From: Octadecabacter arcticus 238
GTDB lineage: Bacteria; Pseudomonadota; Alphaproteobacteria; Rhodobacterales; Rhodobacteraceae
DNA: 64,000 nt
Assembly: GCF_000155735.2 (NCBI RefSeq)
Contig: NC_020908.1
Location: 5,021,501 to 5,085,500, forward strand
Direction of reading: 5' to 3'
The notes under the pieces were generated by a model. That model was not told where the DNA came from, ran no database searches, and saw nothing but the letters and a program-made list of their open reading frames with translations. Made by a program: the position numbers and the translations under genes. The number at the start of each line of letters is the position of its first letter. Positions within the stretch are counted from its first letter, which is position 1. Shown piece by piece: positions 1 to 9,579 of the stretch.

Positions 1-286
1 GCTCTACGGCCTGCCAGACCGGAACCCACTGGATAAGTGCGACCAAAATCAAAAAATAACGCCTGAAACCCAACGCTACAGACACCTAAGAGCGTAAACA
101 CAGGCAGCTTTTGGAAACACATGACCAACGGGAACCCAAACAACAGGTTATGCTGAGGTCTCAAGGAATTACTAGCGCATCTACGGGCAACGCGGGCCAT
201 CCGCCGATCTCGCCATGCCACCATGAAGCGTAGTGGTCTGGGCCAACCTCCCGGTGATTGCTGCGCAATCGCCTGCCGGTCAATGG
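1..286. other. Left edge without a confident gene
   Basis: I see no reading frame here that resembles a known family. It lies directly upstream of an IS30 transposase fragment and probably holds degraded IS or IS-flanking DNA. Confidence 0.4.
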
Positions 287-556
287 TTCAACGACGCAAT
301 ATCGATCCTTGACAGGCCAGCCGAGGTGGAAGATCGGGCCGTGCCTGGTCATTGGGAGGGTGAGCTCATCGCAGGATCTGGCAACAGCTTCATCGCAACA
401 TTGGTCGAACGGAGCACGCGCTACGTGATGCTGGCAAAGGTTGGCAACAAAGACAGCCACAACGTCATTCAGGCGCTGATCAAGTAGCCCCGTAAGCTGT
501 CCAAAGAGCTGTATCGCTCCCTGACTTCGGACCGTGGGTCGGAGATCGCTGGGCAT
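287..556 (+). pseudogene. IS30-family transposase, internal fragment
   Basis: The translation contains the typical IS30 segment AVPGHWEGELIAG followed by a TLVERSTRYVML stretch, part of the DDE catalytic domain that cuts and joins DNA. A stop codon at 485-487 interrupts the frame; beyond it RSLTSDRGSEIAGH is still IS30-like (the usual SLTWDRG motif) until similarity ends near 556, where an IS110 element begins. N-terminal DNA-binding and C-terminal parts are absent. It is an inactive remnant. The other IS30 copy at 60029-61186 shows the equivalent PGHWEGDLI segment in a longer context. Confidence 0.75.
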
Positions 557-603
557 CCTTGGGCTTTGGGCCCGCATGACAAGACAAGGTTAGGAAGAGA
601 CAC

Positions 604-1576
604 ATGGAAGATACCATTGGGATCGACATTTCGAAAGACACATTGGACGCTTATTGGTTGTCCTCGCGAGAGCACAGGCAGTTTTGCGATGACAAAGCTG
701 GCGCTAAGGCACTCGCATTTTGGGCGAGAAAAACAGAAGTTTCCCGCGTCATTTTTGAAGCAACAGGCATTTATCACAGGTGCATCGAAACGGGCTTGGC
801 TCAACACGGGATCAGCTTTGCACGGGTCAATCCGCGTCAGGCCCGCCGGTTCTGCGAAGGTGAGCGATTTGGTCGCCATCGGTTCAAGACTAATCGCGAA
901 CGGCCGGCTGGCCAAAACGGACCGGGTGGACGCTGCGCTATTAGCCAAAATGGGCGCACTTCTGGAATTGAGAGCAGACCAACCCAAAAGCGAAACACTT
1001 CATGATCTCAAGCAGCTGGCAACAGCCAGGCTGGCATTGATCAAGGACCGGACCGCAGCAAAGGCACGACTTGCCGCAACGACGCACGTCTTGCCTTCCC
1101 AGCAGATCAAACGACGTCTGAAACAGATCGAACGTGACTTGTCGCAAGTTACCGAGGCAATCGATGCCATCGTTGCGGCAGACAAAGATCTCGCTGCACG
1201 CGCCGAGATTCTTACAAGCATTCCGGGCATCGCAAAGGTAACAGCCTGTGCGATATTAACCGAAATGCCCGAACTCGGACATTTGAGTGGCAAGAAAGCA
1301 GCGGCGCTGGCGGGCCTTGCACCCATATCGAGGCAATCGGGAAAGTGGCAAGGCAAGGAACGCATCCAGGGCGGTCGCGCCAGCGTCAGGCGCGCAGTCT
1401 ATCTGCCAGCGGTTGTTGCTACACGCTTCAATCCAGACATGAAGGCAAAATACGAACATCTGATATCGACTGGGAAATGCAAGAAGCTGGCGATCACAGC
1501 CGTTATGCGAAAGCTGATTGTCACCGCAAATGCCCTTCTACGGGATCAGCGAAAATGGGGCGAATATCCAGCTTGA
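604..1576 (+). pseudogene. IS110-family transposase, frameshifted
   Basis: The N-terminal half starts MEDTIGIDISKDTLDAY, the RuvC-like DEDD domain of IS110 transposases, and reads in one frame to about NPRQARRFCEG near 860. The continuation (NGRLAKTDRVDAALLAKMGALLEL, then the C-terminal transposase_20 part with LTSIPGIAKVTACAILTEMPELG and the serine-containing region LAGLAPISRQSGKW) lies in a different frame up to the stop at 1576. About 40 bases between the halves look like an insertion that breaks the frame. The protein would be non-functional. The element separates an IS30 fragment upstream from a truncated methyltransferase downstream, so it or its rearrangement probably caused both truncations. 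Confidence 0.8.
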
Positions 1577-1712
1577 CCAATACGGATACTCAGTGAATGC
1601 GTATCGACTGCCGAGCGAGGGACGAATGGTTCTTTCGTTTCGTCATTTGGGATCACTTCTTTCACAAGTTGATCCACCTTAACTACTGGTCCGAAATCCT
1701 GCGACCACCTCT

Positions 1713-2108
1713 GTCAGCATTGGGCCGATTGATGCGCTTGATCTGTCGGAAGACATGTTGCGCGTCGCCAAGGGCAAAGGTGTTTACCGCAACTTGATCG
1801 CAGCTGACGTGACTGAGCCATTGGGCTTGACCGGATATCGCGGAATCGTAAGTGCGGGCACATTTACCTTGGGCCATGTTGGACCCGAGGGAATTTTGCC
1901 GCTTCTGGAGATTGCTGAGAAGGGGTGTCTGTTCGTCATTTCAGTCAACGCGCAGCACTACCAAAGTGTAGAATTTGAGGTGCTATTCGCCAAGATAGAC
2001 CCACAAATTGTCGACCTTACATTTGAAGACGTGCGCACCTACAGCGACAAGGCCGACCTGTCACATCGCTACGACATCGCACGTCTTGTCCAATTCAAAA
2101 AGGCTTGA
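1713..2108 (+). pseudogene. SAM-dependent methyltransferase, 5'-truncated
   Basis: The frame begins abruptly with VSIGPIDALDLSEDMLRVAKGKG, which is motif II and flanking sequence of a class I SAM-dependent methyltransferase (acidic residue D in ALDLSEDML that contacts the ribose of SAM). It continues through a typical GIVSAGTFTLGHVG region to a normal-looking C-terminus at 2108. The first strand with the glycine-rich SAM motif is missing; an in-frame stop at 1680-1682 and IS110 DNA lie just upstream. An internal ATG at 1755 could start a 117-residue product, but it would lack the cofactor site. The gene ends 38 bases before aroQ. The substrate is unknown. Confidence 0.65.
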
Positions 2109-2146
2109 GGGCTTGCCATAATGGTGGTCATGAAGGATGGTTGCTC

Positions 2147-2581
2147 ATGGATAAAATACTGCTTCTCAACGGCCCGAATCTGAACCTTTTGGGGCAACGC
2201 CAGCCAGAGATTTATGGCTCTGAAACGCTCGACGATGTTGTGGCGTCTTGCACCGCATTGGGCGTTGAACTGGGGCTGGACGTTCATGCGCGCCAATCCA
2301 ACCACGAAGGCGTGCTGGTGGACTGGATCCAAGAAGCGCGCGGAGTCGCGGTAGGCATTATCATTAATCCCGCCGCGTTAAGCCATACGTCCGTGTCGAT
2401 TCTGGATGCGCTGAATGTCTTCGAGGGTCCGGTGATGGAAGTGCATATTTCCAATATCCACAAACGCGAACGATTCAGGCACCATTCCTACGTATCGGGC
2501 CGCGCAGACGGTGTGATTGCGGGCTTCGGGACAGATGGTTACGGATTTGCCCTTCGGCGGATAAAGACGCTTTTGGCCTAG
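2147..2581 (+). CDS. aroQ: Type II 3-dehydroquinate dehydratase
   Basis: This cytosolic enzyme converts 3-dehydroquinate to 3-dehydroshikimate in the shikimate pathway. The 144-residue length is normal for type II dehydroquinases. Recognisable features are the N-terminal [13 protein letters not shown] signature (about residues 5-18), the catalytic Tyr23 in PEIYG on the mobile lid, [10 protein letters not shown] (72-82), and the catalytic His100 in [15 protein letters not shown] chose ATG 2147 because an AAGGATGG ribosome-binding site precedes it and the protein then starts one residue before the conserved KILLLNGPN strand. It converges with the enoyl-CoA hydratase gene, overlapping its end by 4 bases. 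aroC of the same pathway lies 8 kb away, so the pathway genes are dispersed. Confidence 0.96.
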   Translation: MDKILLLNGPNLNLLGQRQPEIYGSETLDDVVASCTALGVELGLDVHARQSNHEGVLVDWIQEARGVAVGIIINPAALSHTSVSILDALNVFEGPVMEVHISNIHKRERFRHHSYVSGRADGVIAGFGTDGYGFALRRIKTLLA

Positions 2582-3360
2582 CGGCCCTTCCAGACGGGAT
2601 CCCGTTTTTCCGTAAACGCACGTGCGCCTTCAAGCTGATCATCGCTGGAATAGAGCCGATCTATCGACGCCAGTTGGCGTTTGGTGATGCGGTTCATCGT
2701 GTCTTGGAATTTCGAATCCTCAGCGTCGCGCACGACGTCTTTTATCGCGGCATAGACCAGCGGTGGGCCTGACGCCAACACCCGCGCCATATCCCAAGCT
2801 TGCGCCATCAGATCGGCGGCTGGGTAGGTGTGATTGATCAATCCCCAATTGAGCGCCTCGGTCGTGTCGAACCACCGACCTGTCAACAACAGCTCCATCG
2901 CGATGTGGTAGGGGATGCGTTTGGGCAGTTTTATGGACGCCGCGTCTGCGATAGTGCCGGACCGGATTTCAGGCAACGCGAATGTCGCGTGGTCGGCCGC
3001 GAGGATGATGTCGGCTGACAGCGCCAATTCCAATCCGCCGCCACAGCAAATGCCGTTCACTGCGGCGATGACGGGCTTGTTCATGTCGCGCAATTCTTGC
3101 AATCCCCCAAATCCACCGACGCCATAGTCCCCGTCAACCGCGTCACCGTCCGCTGCCGCCTTGAGGTCCCATCCGGGGCAAAAGAATTTCTCCCCCGCCC
3201 CCGTGAGGATTGCGACCCGTAGATCGGGGTCATCGCGAAAGTCGGCGAAAACCTCGCCCATAATTCTGCTTGTTGTCAGGTCGATTGCATTTGCCTTGGG
3301 GCGGTCCAGCGTAACTTCGAGGATCGCGCCCTCACGTCGTGTTCTGATCGGGTCAGTCAT
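2578..3360 (-). CDS. Enoyl-CoA hydratase/isomerase family, CaiD-like
   Basis: A 260-residue crotonase-fold enzyme acting on acyl-CoA thioesters by hydration, dehydration or isomerisation. The oxyanion-hole motif is visible as [18 protein letters not shown] (about 55-72) and [17 protein letters not shown] (about 102-118). The second acidic region [14 protein letters not shown] contains the Glu that in hydratases and carnitinyl-CoA dehydratase acts as catalytic acid/base. It resembles carnitinyl-CoA dehydratase CaiD more than beta-oxidation FadB. Its start overlaps the end of the acyl-CoA synthetase gene by 8 bases, so the two are translationally coupled. With the neighbouring dehydrogenase and CoA ligase it forms a compact acyl-CoA degradation operon. 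The substrate (carnitine/crotonobetaine or a branched acid) is inference only. Confidence 0.85.
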   Translation of the reverse strand: MTDPIRTRREGAILEVTLDRPKANAIDLTTSRIMGEVFADFRDDPDLRVAILTGAGEKFFCPGWDLKAAADGDAVDGDYGVGGFGGLQELRDMNKPVIAAVNGICCGGGLELALSADIILAADHATFALPEIRSGTIADAASIKLPKRIPYHIAMELLLTGRWFDTTEALNWGLINHTYPAADLMAQAWDMARVLASGPPLVYAAIKDVVRDAEDSKFQDTMNRITKRQLASIDRLYSSDDQLEGARAFTEKRDPVWKGR

Positions 3361-5368
3361 TGCATTTCCTTATCAAGGCGTCAGCGGCGACCGCACGGGT
3401 CTGGGTGAGGATGAACGGGTTCACTTCAACCTCTTCAATGGTGTCGAGGTTGGCAAGAACGTAGGATTGGATCGCCTCAACGGCATCAAGCAGCGCGTCG
3501 ATGTTTCCAGCGGGCTGGTTGCGATATCCGTTGAGAATTTTCGCCAATTTCAGCCGGTTTAGTGTCTGTTTAAGGTGATCGCGGGACGCAGGTATTAGAA
3601 TGGATGCGGTATCTTTCAGCAGTTCAGCAAAAAGTCCCCCAGCACCAATTGTGATGACAAACCCATGGGCTGGGTCCTTTACAACTCCGATGAGAATTTC
3701 TGCAACAGGGTCCGCAATCATCTCTTCAAGGATGAACGTGGTGGACGACATCTTTGCGCCAGCTTGGCGCACCGCGTCACCATTGGTCAGGGACAGCGCA
3801 ACGCCACCCACCTCGCTTTTGTGGGCGACTCCGGTGGATTTAAGCACGAACGGGCCGTGTTGGATGTCGGCGTATTTGGCGAGCGTTTCGAGGTCGCCGG
3901 TCAAGAGCTTGGGGACTGTGACGCCTGCCATTTGCAAAGCGCGCTTTGCGTCTGCCTCAGATATCGTTTCGGCTGGCATTGATTTGCTCGGAACGATCAG
4001 GTCTGCTGGACTTGGTGCGCGCAGGTGAGCGGCTTCTGTCGCGGCCAAAGCCGCACGAATACCGCCCATCGGGATGATACCGCCTGCCATAAGGCGGCGT
4101 GCCACATGTTCGGGCATGAGTTCGGGCAGGGTCGAGACCATGGCAATTGTCCCACCTGTTGCGGCGCGGGTATCTAACGCTGATTGTATCACGCACTCCC
4201 AATCTGACGGGTCACATATGTCGCCACGTGGGAAGTCCACGATCAGGAATGTGATTGCGATTTCAGGTACTATCATGCCGGAAAAGGCACGCGTCATCGC
4301 CGCAACGTCACGCCAAATGTAGGTGTGATAATCTAACGGGTTTGCCAATGCGACCTTGGGGCCGAGCGCTGCCAGGAGGCGTGTTTCTTGCAGCTTTGTC
4401 AGAGGGGGGAAGGTCAGGGCCGTGTCGTATGCCATATCGGCGATCAGACTCGCCTCTCCTCCCGAACAACTGATCGATGCGATCTGTCCAGACGGGAGGG
4501 GGCCGGCAACGTGAAGGATCTTCAACGTCTCTAACAAAGTTGGCAGGTCATCCACCCGTGCGATACCGAGGTGTTCCAAGAGTGCATTGGCGCCTGCGTC
4601 GCTGCCAGCCAATGATGCGGTATGCGAGATTGTCGCGTTCCTCGCCTCGATGGACTTCCCGACTTTCAATGCGACCAGCGGTATGCCTTTTGTGTGCGCT
4701 TTGCGGGAAAGGGCCTGCCATGCTGGAAGATCACCGAACCCTTCGATGTGAAGGCCAATCGCTGTGACACGAGGATCATCGAGCAAGGCATCGGCGATCT
4801 GGGCCTCTGACAACTGCGCCTGATTTCCGCACGTCACGACAAAGGCGATCGGTAAGCCGCGCTGTTGCATCGTGAGGTTGATGGCGATGTTTGAGCTTTG
4901 CGTCAGGATCGCTACGCCGCGATCAACGGGAACGCACCCATGCTGATCCGGCCAAAGCGAAACGCCATCCAGAGCGTTGATCATCCCGTAACAGTTGGGA
5001 CCAAGAAATGGCATATCGCCAGCGGCTTGAAGCAGACTGCGGTTTGCGTCTTGGCCGTCGTCGGTCTCGCCAAAGCCGCTGGCAAAACAGACGGCGCCTC
5101 CAACGCCGAGAAGTGACAGCTGAGCTACGGTATCTATCGTCGCATCGCGGTTGATCCCGATGAATGCGGCGTCCGGTATGTTCGGCAGATCGTGCAACGA
5201 TGGGTGGGCGGGCAACCCGCAAATCTCATCAACGGTGGGGTGAATTAGCCAGATATCGCCGCTGAAGTTCGCCTTGAGAAGTTGTTGGATCACTGCGCGA
5301 CACCATGCGCCGCCACCGATCACGGCGACGCTTTTGGGGCGAAGTAGTCTCGATAAGGTGCGCGTCAT
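3353..5368 (-). CDS. NDP-forming acyl-CoA synthetase (acetate-CoA ligase type)
   Basis: A fused 671-residue acyl-CoA synthetase that activates a carboxylic acid with CoA through a phosphohistidine intermediate. Order of domains: CoA-binding Rossmann domain starting RPKSVAVIGGG (about 10-20), succinyl-CoA-synthetase-like flavodoxin domains with the conserved NATISHTASLAGSDAG stretch (about 240-255), and a C-terminal ATP-grasp domain beginning with GPFVLKSTGVAHKSEVGGVALSL (about 500-525). I chose ATG 5368, which overlaps the stop of the upstream dehydrogenase gene as ATGA; a 5' extension of 31 codons is possible but would lie inside that gene. It is the middle gene of a three-gene operon and presumably supplies the CoA ester for the other two enzymes. 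Confidence 0.88.
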   Translation of the reverse strand: MTRTLSRLLRPKSVAVIGGGAWCRAVIQQLLKANFSGDIWLIHPTVDEICGLPAHPSLHDLPNIPDAAFIGINRDATIDTVAQLSLLGVGGAVCFASGFGETDDGQDANRSLLQAAGDMPFLGPNCYGMINALDGVSLWPDQHGCVPVDRGVAILTQSSNIAINLTMQQRGLPIAFVVTCGNQAQLSEAQIADALLDDPRVTAIGLHIEGFGDLPAWQALSRKAHTKGIPLVALKVGKSIEARNATISHTASLAGSDAGANALLEHLGIARVDDLPTLLETLKILHVAGPLPSGQIASISCSGGEASLIADMAYDTALTFPPLTKLQETRLLAALGPKVALANPLDYHTYIWRDVAAMTRAFSGMIVPEIAITFLIVDFPRGDICDPSDWECVIQSALDTRAATGGTIAMVSTLPELMPEHVARRLMAGGIIPMGGIRAALAATEAAHLRAPSPADLIVPSKSMPAETISEADAKRALQMAGVTVPKLLTGDLETLAKYADIQHGPFVLKSTGVAHKSEVGGVALSLTNGDAVRQAGAKMSSTTFILEEMIADPVAEILIGVVKDPAHGFVITIGAGGLFAELLKDTASILIPASRDHLKQTLNRLKLAKILNGYRNQPAGNIDALLDAVEAIQSYVLANLDTIEEVEVNPFILTQTRAVAADALIRKCND

Positions 5369-6537
5369 GCACCAAGTGCCCGCAGCATTTCGCGGCTGAT
5401 AATGTGGCGTTGGATTTCGGATGTGCCGTCCCAGATGCGTTCGACGCGGGCGTCGCGCCAAAAGCGTTCAAGCGGGAAGTCGTCCATGAGACCCATGCCG
5501 CCATGAACCTGAATCGCCGCATCGGTCACACGGCCAAGCATTTCTGACGCATAGAGTTTTGCAGATGCGATTTCACGGTTGGCGGGCAGTCCTTTATCGA
5601 GTCGATCAGCGGCGGCAAGTGTCAGCAAATCTGCCGCGTCGATTTCTGTGATCATATCGGCGAGTTGAAAACTGATGCCTTGGAACTTACCAATCTTCTG
5701 GCCGAATTGTTCACGCTCTGCGGCGTAGTTGAGCGCATAATCAAAGACGCGGCGTGCGCGGCCCACAGACATTGTCGCGACAGTGATCCGGGTCGCATAA
5801 AGCCATTCATTCATCACAGCAAAGCCGCCGTCGACCTCGCCCAAAACCTGTGCATCGGGCAAACGGCAATCGTCGAAATCGAGGATCATATTTTTGTAGC
5901 CGCGGTGGGACACGGATTTGTACCCGTCGCGAATTGTGAAGCCGGGCGTGCCGCGATCTACAAGGAATGTGGTGATACGCTTCTTGGGGCCGCGCGGGGT
6001 TTGATCCTCCCCCGTGGCGACGAAGACGATCAAGAAATCAGCGTGATCTGCGCCGGAGATGAAATGTTTGGTGCCGTTAAGGACCCAATCGCCACCATCG
6101 CGCACGGCCGAACATTTCATGCCGCGGACGTCTGATCCCGCGCCTGGTTCTGTCATCGCGAGGGCGTCCATCCGTTCACCTCGCACGGCAGGATCGCGGT
6201 AGCGTTCGATCTGTTCGCCCTCGCAGGCCATCAGAATGTTCTGGGGTCGCCCGAAAAAGTGGTTCAGCGCCATCGACCCGCGACCCAGTTCGCGTTCGAC
6301 AAGTGCGAATTCAACGTGGTTTAGACCCGCACCACCGGCAGATTCTGGGAAATTGCAGGCGTAAAATCCAAGCTCGATCGTCTTGCGCTTAATCTCATCC
6401 GCAATCTCCCGCGGGACTTCGCCTGTGCGTTCGACGAGGTCTTCATGCGGGTAGATTTCCTTTTCCACGAAGCTGCGGACAGTGTCCGCAATCATTGTGT
6501 GTTCTTCAGTCAAGCCATAGACGGTCATATCAGACAC
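5365..6537 (-). CDS. Acyl-CoA dehydrogenase with Asp at the usual Glu base
   Basis: A 390-residue flavoprotein that introduces an alpha,beta double bond into an acyl-CoA and passes electrons to ETF. Visible are the N-terminal helical domain, the FAD/substrate signature AMTEPGAGSDVRGMKCSAV (about 128-146), a beta-domain with GTKHFISGADHADFLIVF, and the C-terminal signature QVHGGMGLMDDFPLERFWRDARVERIWDG. Where most family members carry YEGT with the catalytic Glu, this one has IWDGTSEIQR, placing Asp370 at that position. Some ACAD10/11-like members also have Asp, so the enzyme may still be active on an unusual substrate. It is the first gene of the operon with the acyl-CoA ligase and hydratase. 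Confidence 0.9.
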   Translation of the reverse strand: MSDMTVYGLTEEHTMIADTVRSFVEKEIYPHEDLVERTGEVPREIADEIKRKTIELGFYACNFPESAGGAGLNHVEFALVERELGRGSMALNHFFGRPQNILMACEGEQIERYRDPAVRGERMDALAMTEPGAGSDVRGMKCSAVRDGGDWVLNGTKHFISGADHADFLIVFVATGEDQTPRGPKKRITTFLVDRGTPGFTIRDGYKSVSHRGYKNMILDFDDCRLPDAQVLGEVDGGFAVMNEWLYATRITVATMSVGRARRVFDYALNYAAEREQFGQKIGKFQGISFQLADMITEIDAADLLTLAAADRLDKGLPANREIASAKLYASEMLGRVTDAAIQVHGGMGLMDDFPLERFWRDARVERIWDGTSEIQRHIISREMLRALGA

Positions 6538-6631
6538 CTTTTGGAATTGGAAAATTGGGCAGTGTTAGAGCCTGTTTCCTCGTCCAAGGCGGCGCGTGCT
6601 GGTCCATGCGCGCAGATTCTCAAAGAACAGC

Positions 6632-7387
6632 CTAGGCGGCATAGTTAGATCCTTCGTCGTCGAGGATCGCCTTGAGTTCGGAGAGGTGGCGTTCGTCCTG
6701 TTCTGGGTGATCTTCAAGTTCTTGTGCCGTCTTCTCGGCAATTTCATCCGACAGCACGCGCAGGGGCTGGCCGGTCTGCAAAGCGCGGATGTAGGTTTCG
6801 GCGGCGCGTTCAAAATAATACAAACGGTTGAAGGTTTCAGCGACGGTTGCGCCGATGATCATGATGCCGTGGTTGCCCATGATCATGACTTTCTGTTTTG
6901 GATCGCTCAGCAAACCTGCACACCGCTCGCCTTCTTCTTCAAAAGCCAGACCACCGTAATGATCATCAATCACGTAGCGGTTGAAGAATGTCGCGCAGTT
7001 TTGGTCTATGGGCAGTAGGCGGCTGTCCTTGAGCGTCGCCAGAACAGTCGCATGGATCGAATGGACGTGCATGGCGCAACGCGCATGCGGACAATGGCGG
7101 TGGATGCCGCCATGCAGGCCCCATGCGGTCGGATCGGGGGCATTGGGGCCGGACAGTGTTTCGGGATCGTTGGCATCCACCATAATCATATCGCTGGCCT
7201 TAACGCGGCTGAAATGCATTTGATTGGGGTTCATCAGAAACTGTGTTCCGTCGTCGTTGACGGCAAAGCTGAAGTGGTTTGCGACCCCTTCGTGCATGTT
7301 CAACCGCGCCGTCCAACGAAAGGCCGCAGCGAGGTCGACGCGTTCCTGCCAGTTCGACAAGTTCGGTTTCAGGTTGGTGTCGGTCAT
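6632..7387 (-). CDS. Class II aldolase/adducin family protein
   Basis: A 251-residue cytosolic metalloenzyme-like protein of the class II aldolase/adducin superfamily. The zinc-binding histidines are recognisable in CAMHVHSIHATVLATLKD (HVHSIH) and later in MIMGNHGIMIIGATVAE (NHG), and the family's central helix appears as RLYYFERAAETYIRAL. The substrate cannot be deduced; relatives cleave sugar phosphates or act as decarboxylases and dehydratases. ATG 7387 is preceded by AAGGGGA seven bases upstream, which favours it over a GTG seven codons earlier. It lies 94 bases upstream of the acyl-CoA dehydrogenase on the same strand and may be the first gene of that operon. Confidence 0.85.
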   Translation of the reverse strand: MTDTNLKPNLSNWQERVDLAAAFRWTARLNMHEGVANHFSFAVNDDGTQFLMNPNQMHFSRVKASDMIMVDANDPETLSGPNAPDPTAWGLHGGIHRHCPHARCAMHVHSIHATVLATLKDSRLLPIDQNCATFFNRYVIDDHYGGLAFEEEGERCAGLLSDPKQKVMIMGNHGIMIIGATVAETFNRLYYFERAAETYIRALQTGQPLRVLSDEIAEKTAQELEDHPEQDERHLSELKAILDDEGSNYAA

Positions 7388-7606
7388 GGCGGTTCCCCTT
7401 TTTGCCACCCAACACGAGAGGTACGGCTCTTACTAGTGGAAAAGCGACATTGTCATGACGTTTGGGCGAGGTCTTGCAGAGTGTCATATTCTGGTGGCAT
7501 TATGGTGCATGAATACACACGCACACATGACAATGCTTGCCGCAGTTCATTCTGCGGCTTTTTGCGTACACAGACATAAGAATAAAAATATTTGGAGGCG
7601 AACCCT

Positions 7607-9085
7607 ATGATGAGATCAGATTTACATCTGCCTGTTGTCTCCCCCGAAGTTCCAGTCGCACAGGAATTCAGGGATGCACGGGCTGCCGTTGAACGTTTGC
7701 GGGAGCTTTACCAGATTGCGGCGGCGTTCCTGACTAAGACATTCGCCGAGAACGTGACGGGCGCGCGACCAGAAACACGTTTTCGCGCCTTCTATCCTGA
7801 GATTCGGATCCGCACCTACACTTATGCGCAGACGGATTCGCGTCTGAGTTTTGGCCACGTCGCGGGACCTGGCGATTATTCAACGACCGTAACGCGGCCC
7901 GATTTGTTTGAAGGCTACCTTTTGCAACAAATTGGCCTGTTGATCGAAAACCATGACGAACCGGTCGTGATTGGTGTATCCACAACCCCGATGCCGGTGC
8001 ATTTCGCGGTGTCTGGTGAGGTCGACGTGCCGCAAGAGGGTGCATTGGAATTCAGTCTGCGTGATGTGTTCGATGTACCGGATTTGGCGACAACGAACGA
8101 CGACATCGTCAATGGCACCAATTTTCACCACCCTGACGGGTCCAGCCCGCTTGCGCCGTTTACCGCCCAAAGGATCGATTATTCGCTCGCGAGGTTGCAG
8201 CATTACACCGCGACAAAGGCTGAACATTTTCAGAACCATGTTCTGTTCACAAACTACCAATTTTACATTGACGAGTTCGAAGCCTACGCGCGCAAAATGT
8301 TGGCGGATCCTGACAGTGGTTACACGTCGTTTGTGTCGACCGGAAATCAGGTCATCACCGAGTCGGACGCTGCGCTGGAAACGGTCGAAAAGTTGCCGCA
8401 AATGCCGACGTATCATCTGTGTCGCGAAGGGCAGGCTGGCATCACATTGGTGAACATCGGTGTTGGGCCATCGAACGCGAAAACGGCGACTGATCACATT
8501 GCGGTGCTGCGCCCACATGCGTGGCTGATGGTTGGGCATTGTGCGGGTCTGCGCAATTCGCAACGGCTTGGGGATTTTGTTCTCGCCCACGGGTATCTGC
8601 GCGAAGATCACGTGTTGGACGACGATCTGCCGGTCTGGATGCCGATCCCCGCGCTGGCTGAAATCCAGATTGCGCTGGAAGAAGCGGTGGCGTCGGTGAC
8701 TGAACTTGAAGGATACGAGCTAAAGCGGATTATGCGAACAGGAACGGTCGCGACCATCGACAACCGCAACTGGGAGTTACGCGATCAATCCGGTCCCGTA
8801 CAGCGTCTGTCCCAGTCGCGTGCTATCGGATTGGATATGGAAAGCGCGACAATCGCCGCCAACGGGTTCCGGTTTCGGGTGCCCTACGGCACGCTTTTGT
8901 GCGTCTCTGACAAGCCGCTGCACGGAGAGTTGAAGCTGCCTGGCATGGCGTCAGATTTCTATAAAACGCAGGTTTCACGGCATTTGATGATCGGAATTCG
9001 CGCGATGGAGAAGTTGCGCAAAATGCCACTTGAACGGATTCACAGCCGAAAATTACGCTCATTTGAGGAAACTGCCTTCCTGTAA
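7607..9085 (+). CDS. amn: AMP nucleosidase
   Basis: This enzyme hydrolyses AMP to adenine and ribose 5-phosphate and so controls adenylate levels in the cytosol. The 492-residue length matches the bacterial Amn family (about 480-500). The N-terminal Amn-specific domain includes RFRAFYPEIRIRTYT. The C-terminal phosphorylase-like (PNP/UDP family) domain carries LVNIGVGPSNAKTATDHIAVLRPHAWLMVGHCAGLR and, towards the end, GLDMESATIAANGFRFRVPYGTLLCVSDKPLHGE, the nucleoside-site signature with the catalytic acidic residue. GGAGG eight bases before ATG 7607 fixes the start; a second ATG follows at 7610. It appears monocistronic. Confidence 0.94.
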   Translation: MMRSDLHLPVVSPEVPVAQEFRDARAAVERLRELYQIAAAFLTKTFAENVTGARPETRFRAFYPEIRIRTYTYAQTDSRLSFGHVAGPGDYSTTVTRPDLFEGYLLQQIGLLIENHDEPVVIGVSTTPMPVHFAVSGEVDVPQEGALEFSLRDVFDVPDLATTNDDIVNGTNFHHPDGSSPLAPFTAQRIDYSLARLQHYTATKAEHFQNHVLFTNYQFYIDEFEAYARKMLADPDSGYTSFVSTGNQVITESDAALETVEKLPQMPTYHLCREGQAGITLVNIGVGPSNAKTATDHIAVLRPHAWLMVGHCAGLRNSQRLGDFVLAHGYLREDHVLDDDLPVWMPIPALAEIQIALEEAVASVTELEGYELKRIMRTGTVATIDNRNWELRDQSGPVQRLSQSRAIGLDMESATIAANGFRFRVPYGTLLCVSDKPLHGELKLPGMASDFYKTQVSRHLMIGIRAMEKLRKMPLERIHSRKLRSFEETAFL

Positions 9086-9224
9086 TGGGCGAATATTGTG
9101 GTATTTCACTACAATATGCGGTTTTTCACTTGTAATGTGGCACTAATCGTTGTGGAACGTAGCGACATGCAGTTTACTGACTAAGCAAGAAGCCCAGAAA
9201 ACGGGCAGAACGAGGAGAGATAAA

Positions 9225-9515
9225 ATGGCGACGAAACCAATGACCAAAACGCAACTTGTTGCAGCGCTGGCAGAAGACATGGGTACGGATAAGAAATCCG
9301 CATCCGCAGCGCTCGACGCAATGGTCGGTCTGATCACACGCGAAGTGTCCGGCGGCGGCGCCGTTACACTGCCAGGCGTTGGCAAAATCTATTGCCGTGA
9401 GCGTCCAGAACGTATGGTCCGCAACCCAGCAACGGGTGAGCAGATCAAGAAAGACGCCGACAAAGTGGTCAAGATGACCATCGCGAAGGCACTGAAAGAC
9501 AGTGTGAACGGCTAA
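9225..9515 (+). CDS. HU-family DNA-binding protein
   Basis: A 96-residue nucleoid protein of the HU/IHF fold that bends DNA as a dimer. The N-terminal helices (TKTQLVAALAEDMGTDKKSASAALDAMVGLI) are followed by the beta-arm region with GVGKIYCRERPERMVRNPATGEQI, in which RNPATGE corresponds to the DNA-intercalating arm of HU. It differs from the canonical HU arm by several residues, so it is better called HU-like than hupB. The start is set by a GAGGAGA ribosome-binding site seven bases upstream; longer in-frame versions run into an A-rich leader. It is followed by a clear terminator and is probably a single-gene unit. Confidence 0.93.
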   Translation: MATKPMTKTQLVAALAEDMGTDKKSASAALDAMVGLITREVSGGGAVTLPGVGKIYCRERPERMVRNPATGEQIKKDADKVVKMTIAKALKDSVNG

Positions 9516-9538
9516 GGCTGATCCGCTAATTTGGTGAA

Positions 9539-9567
9539 AGGGTCGCCCTACAGGGCGGCCCTTTTTC
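9539..9567 (+). terminator. Intrinsic terminator after the HU-like gene
   Basis: An 11-bp hairpin (AGGGTCGCCCT paired with AGGGCGGCCCT, one G-U wobble) is followed by five T residues. It begins 23 bases after the HU-like stop codon and ends just before the EamA transporter start, separating the two genes. Confidence 0.85.
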
Positions 9568-9579
9568 GTTGGAGACGTT

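Noticed and set aside
7880..8611. Open frame of 243 codons on the minus strand
   Set aside because: Entirely inside the AMP nucleosidase gene in antisense, with no recognisable motifs.
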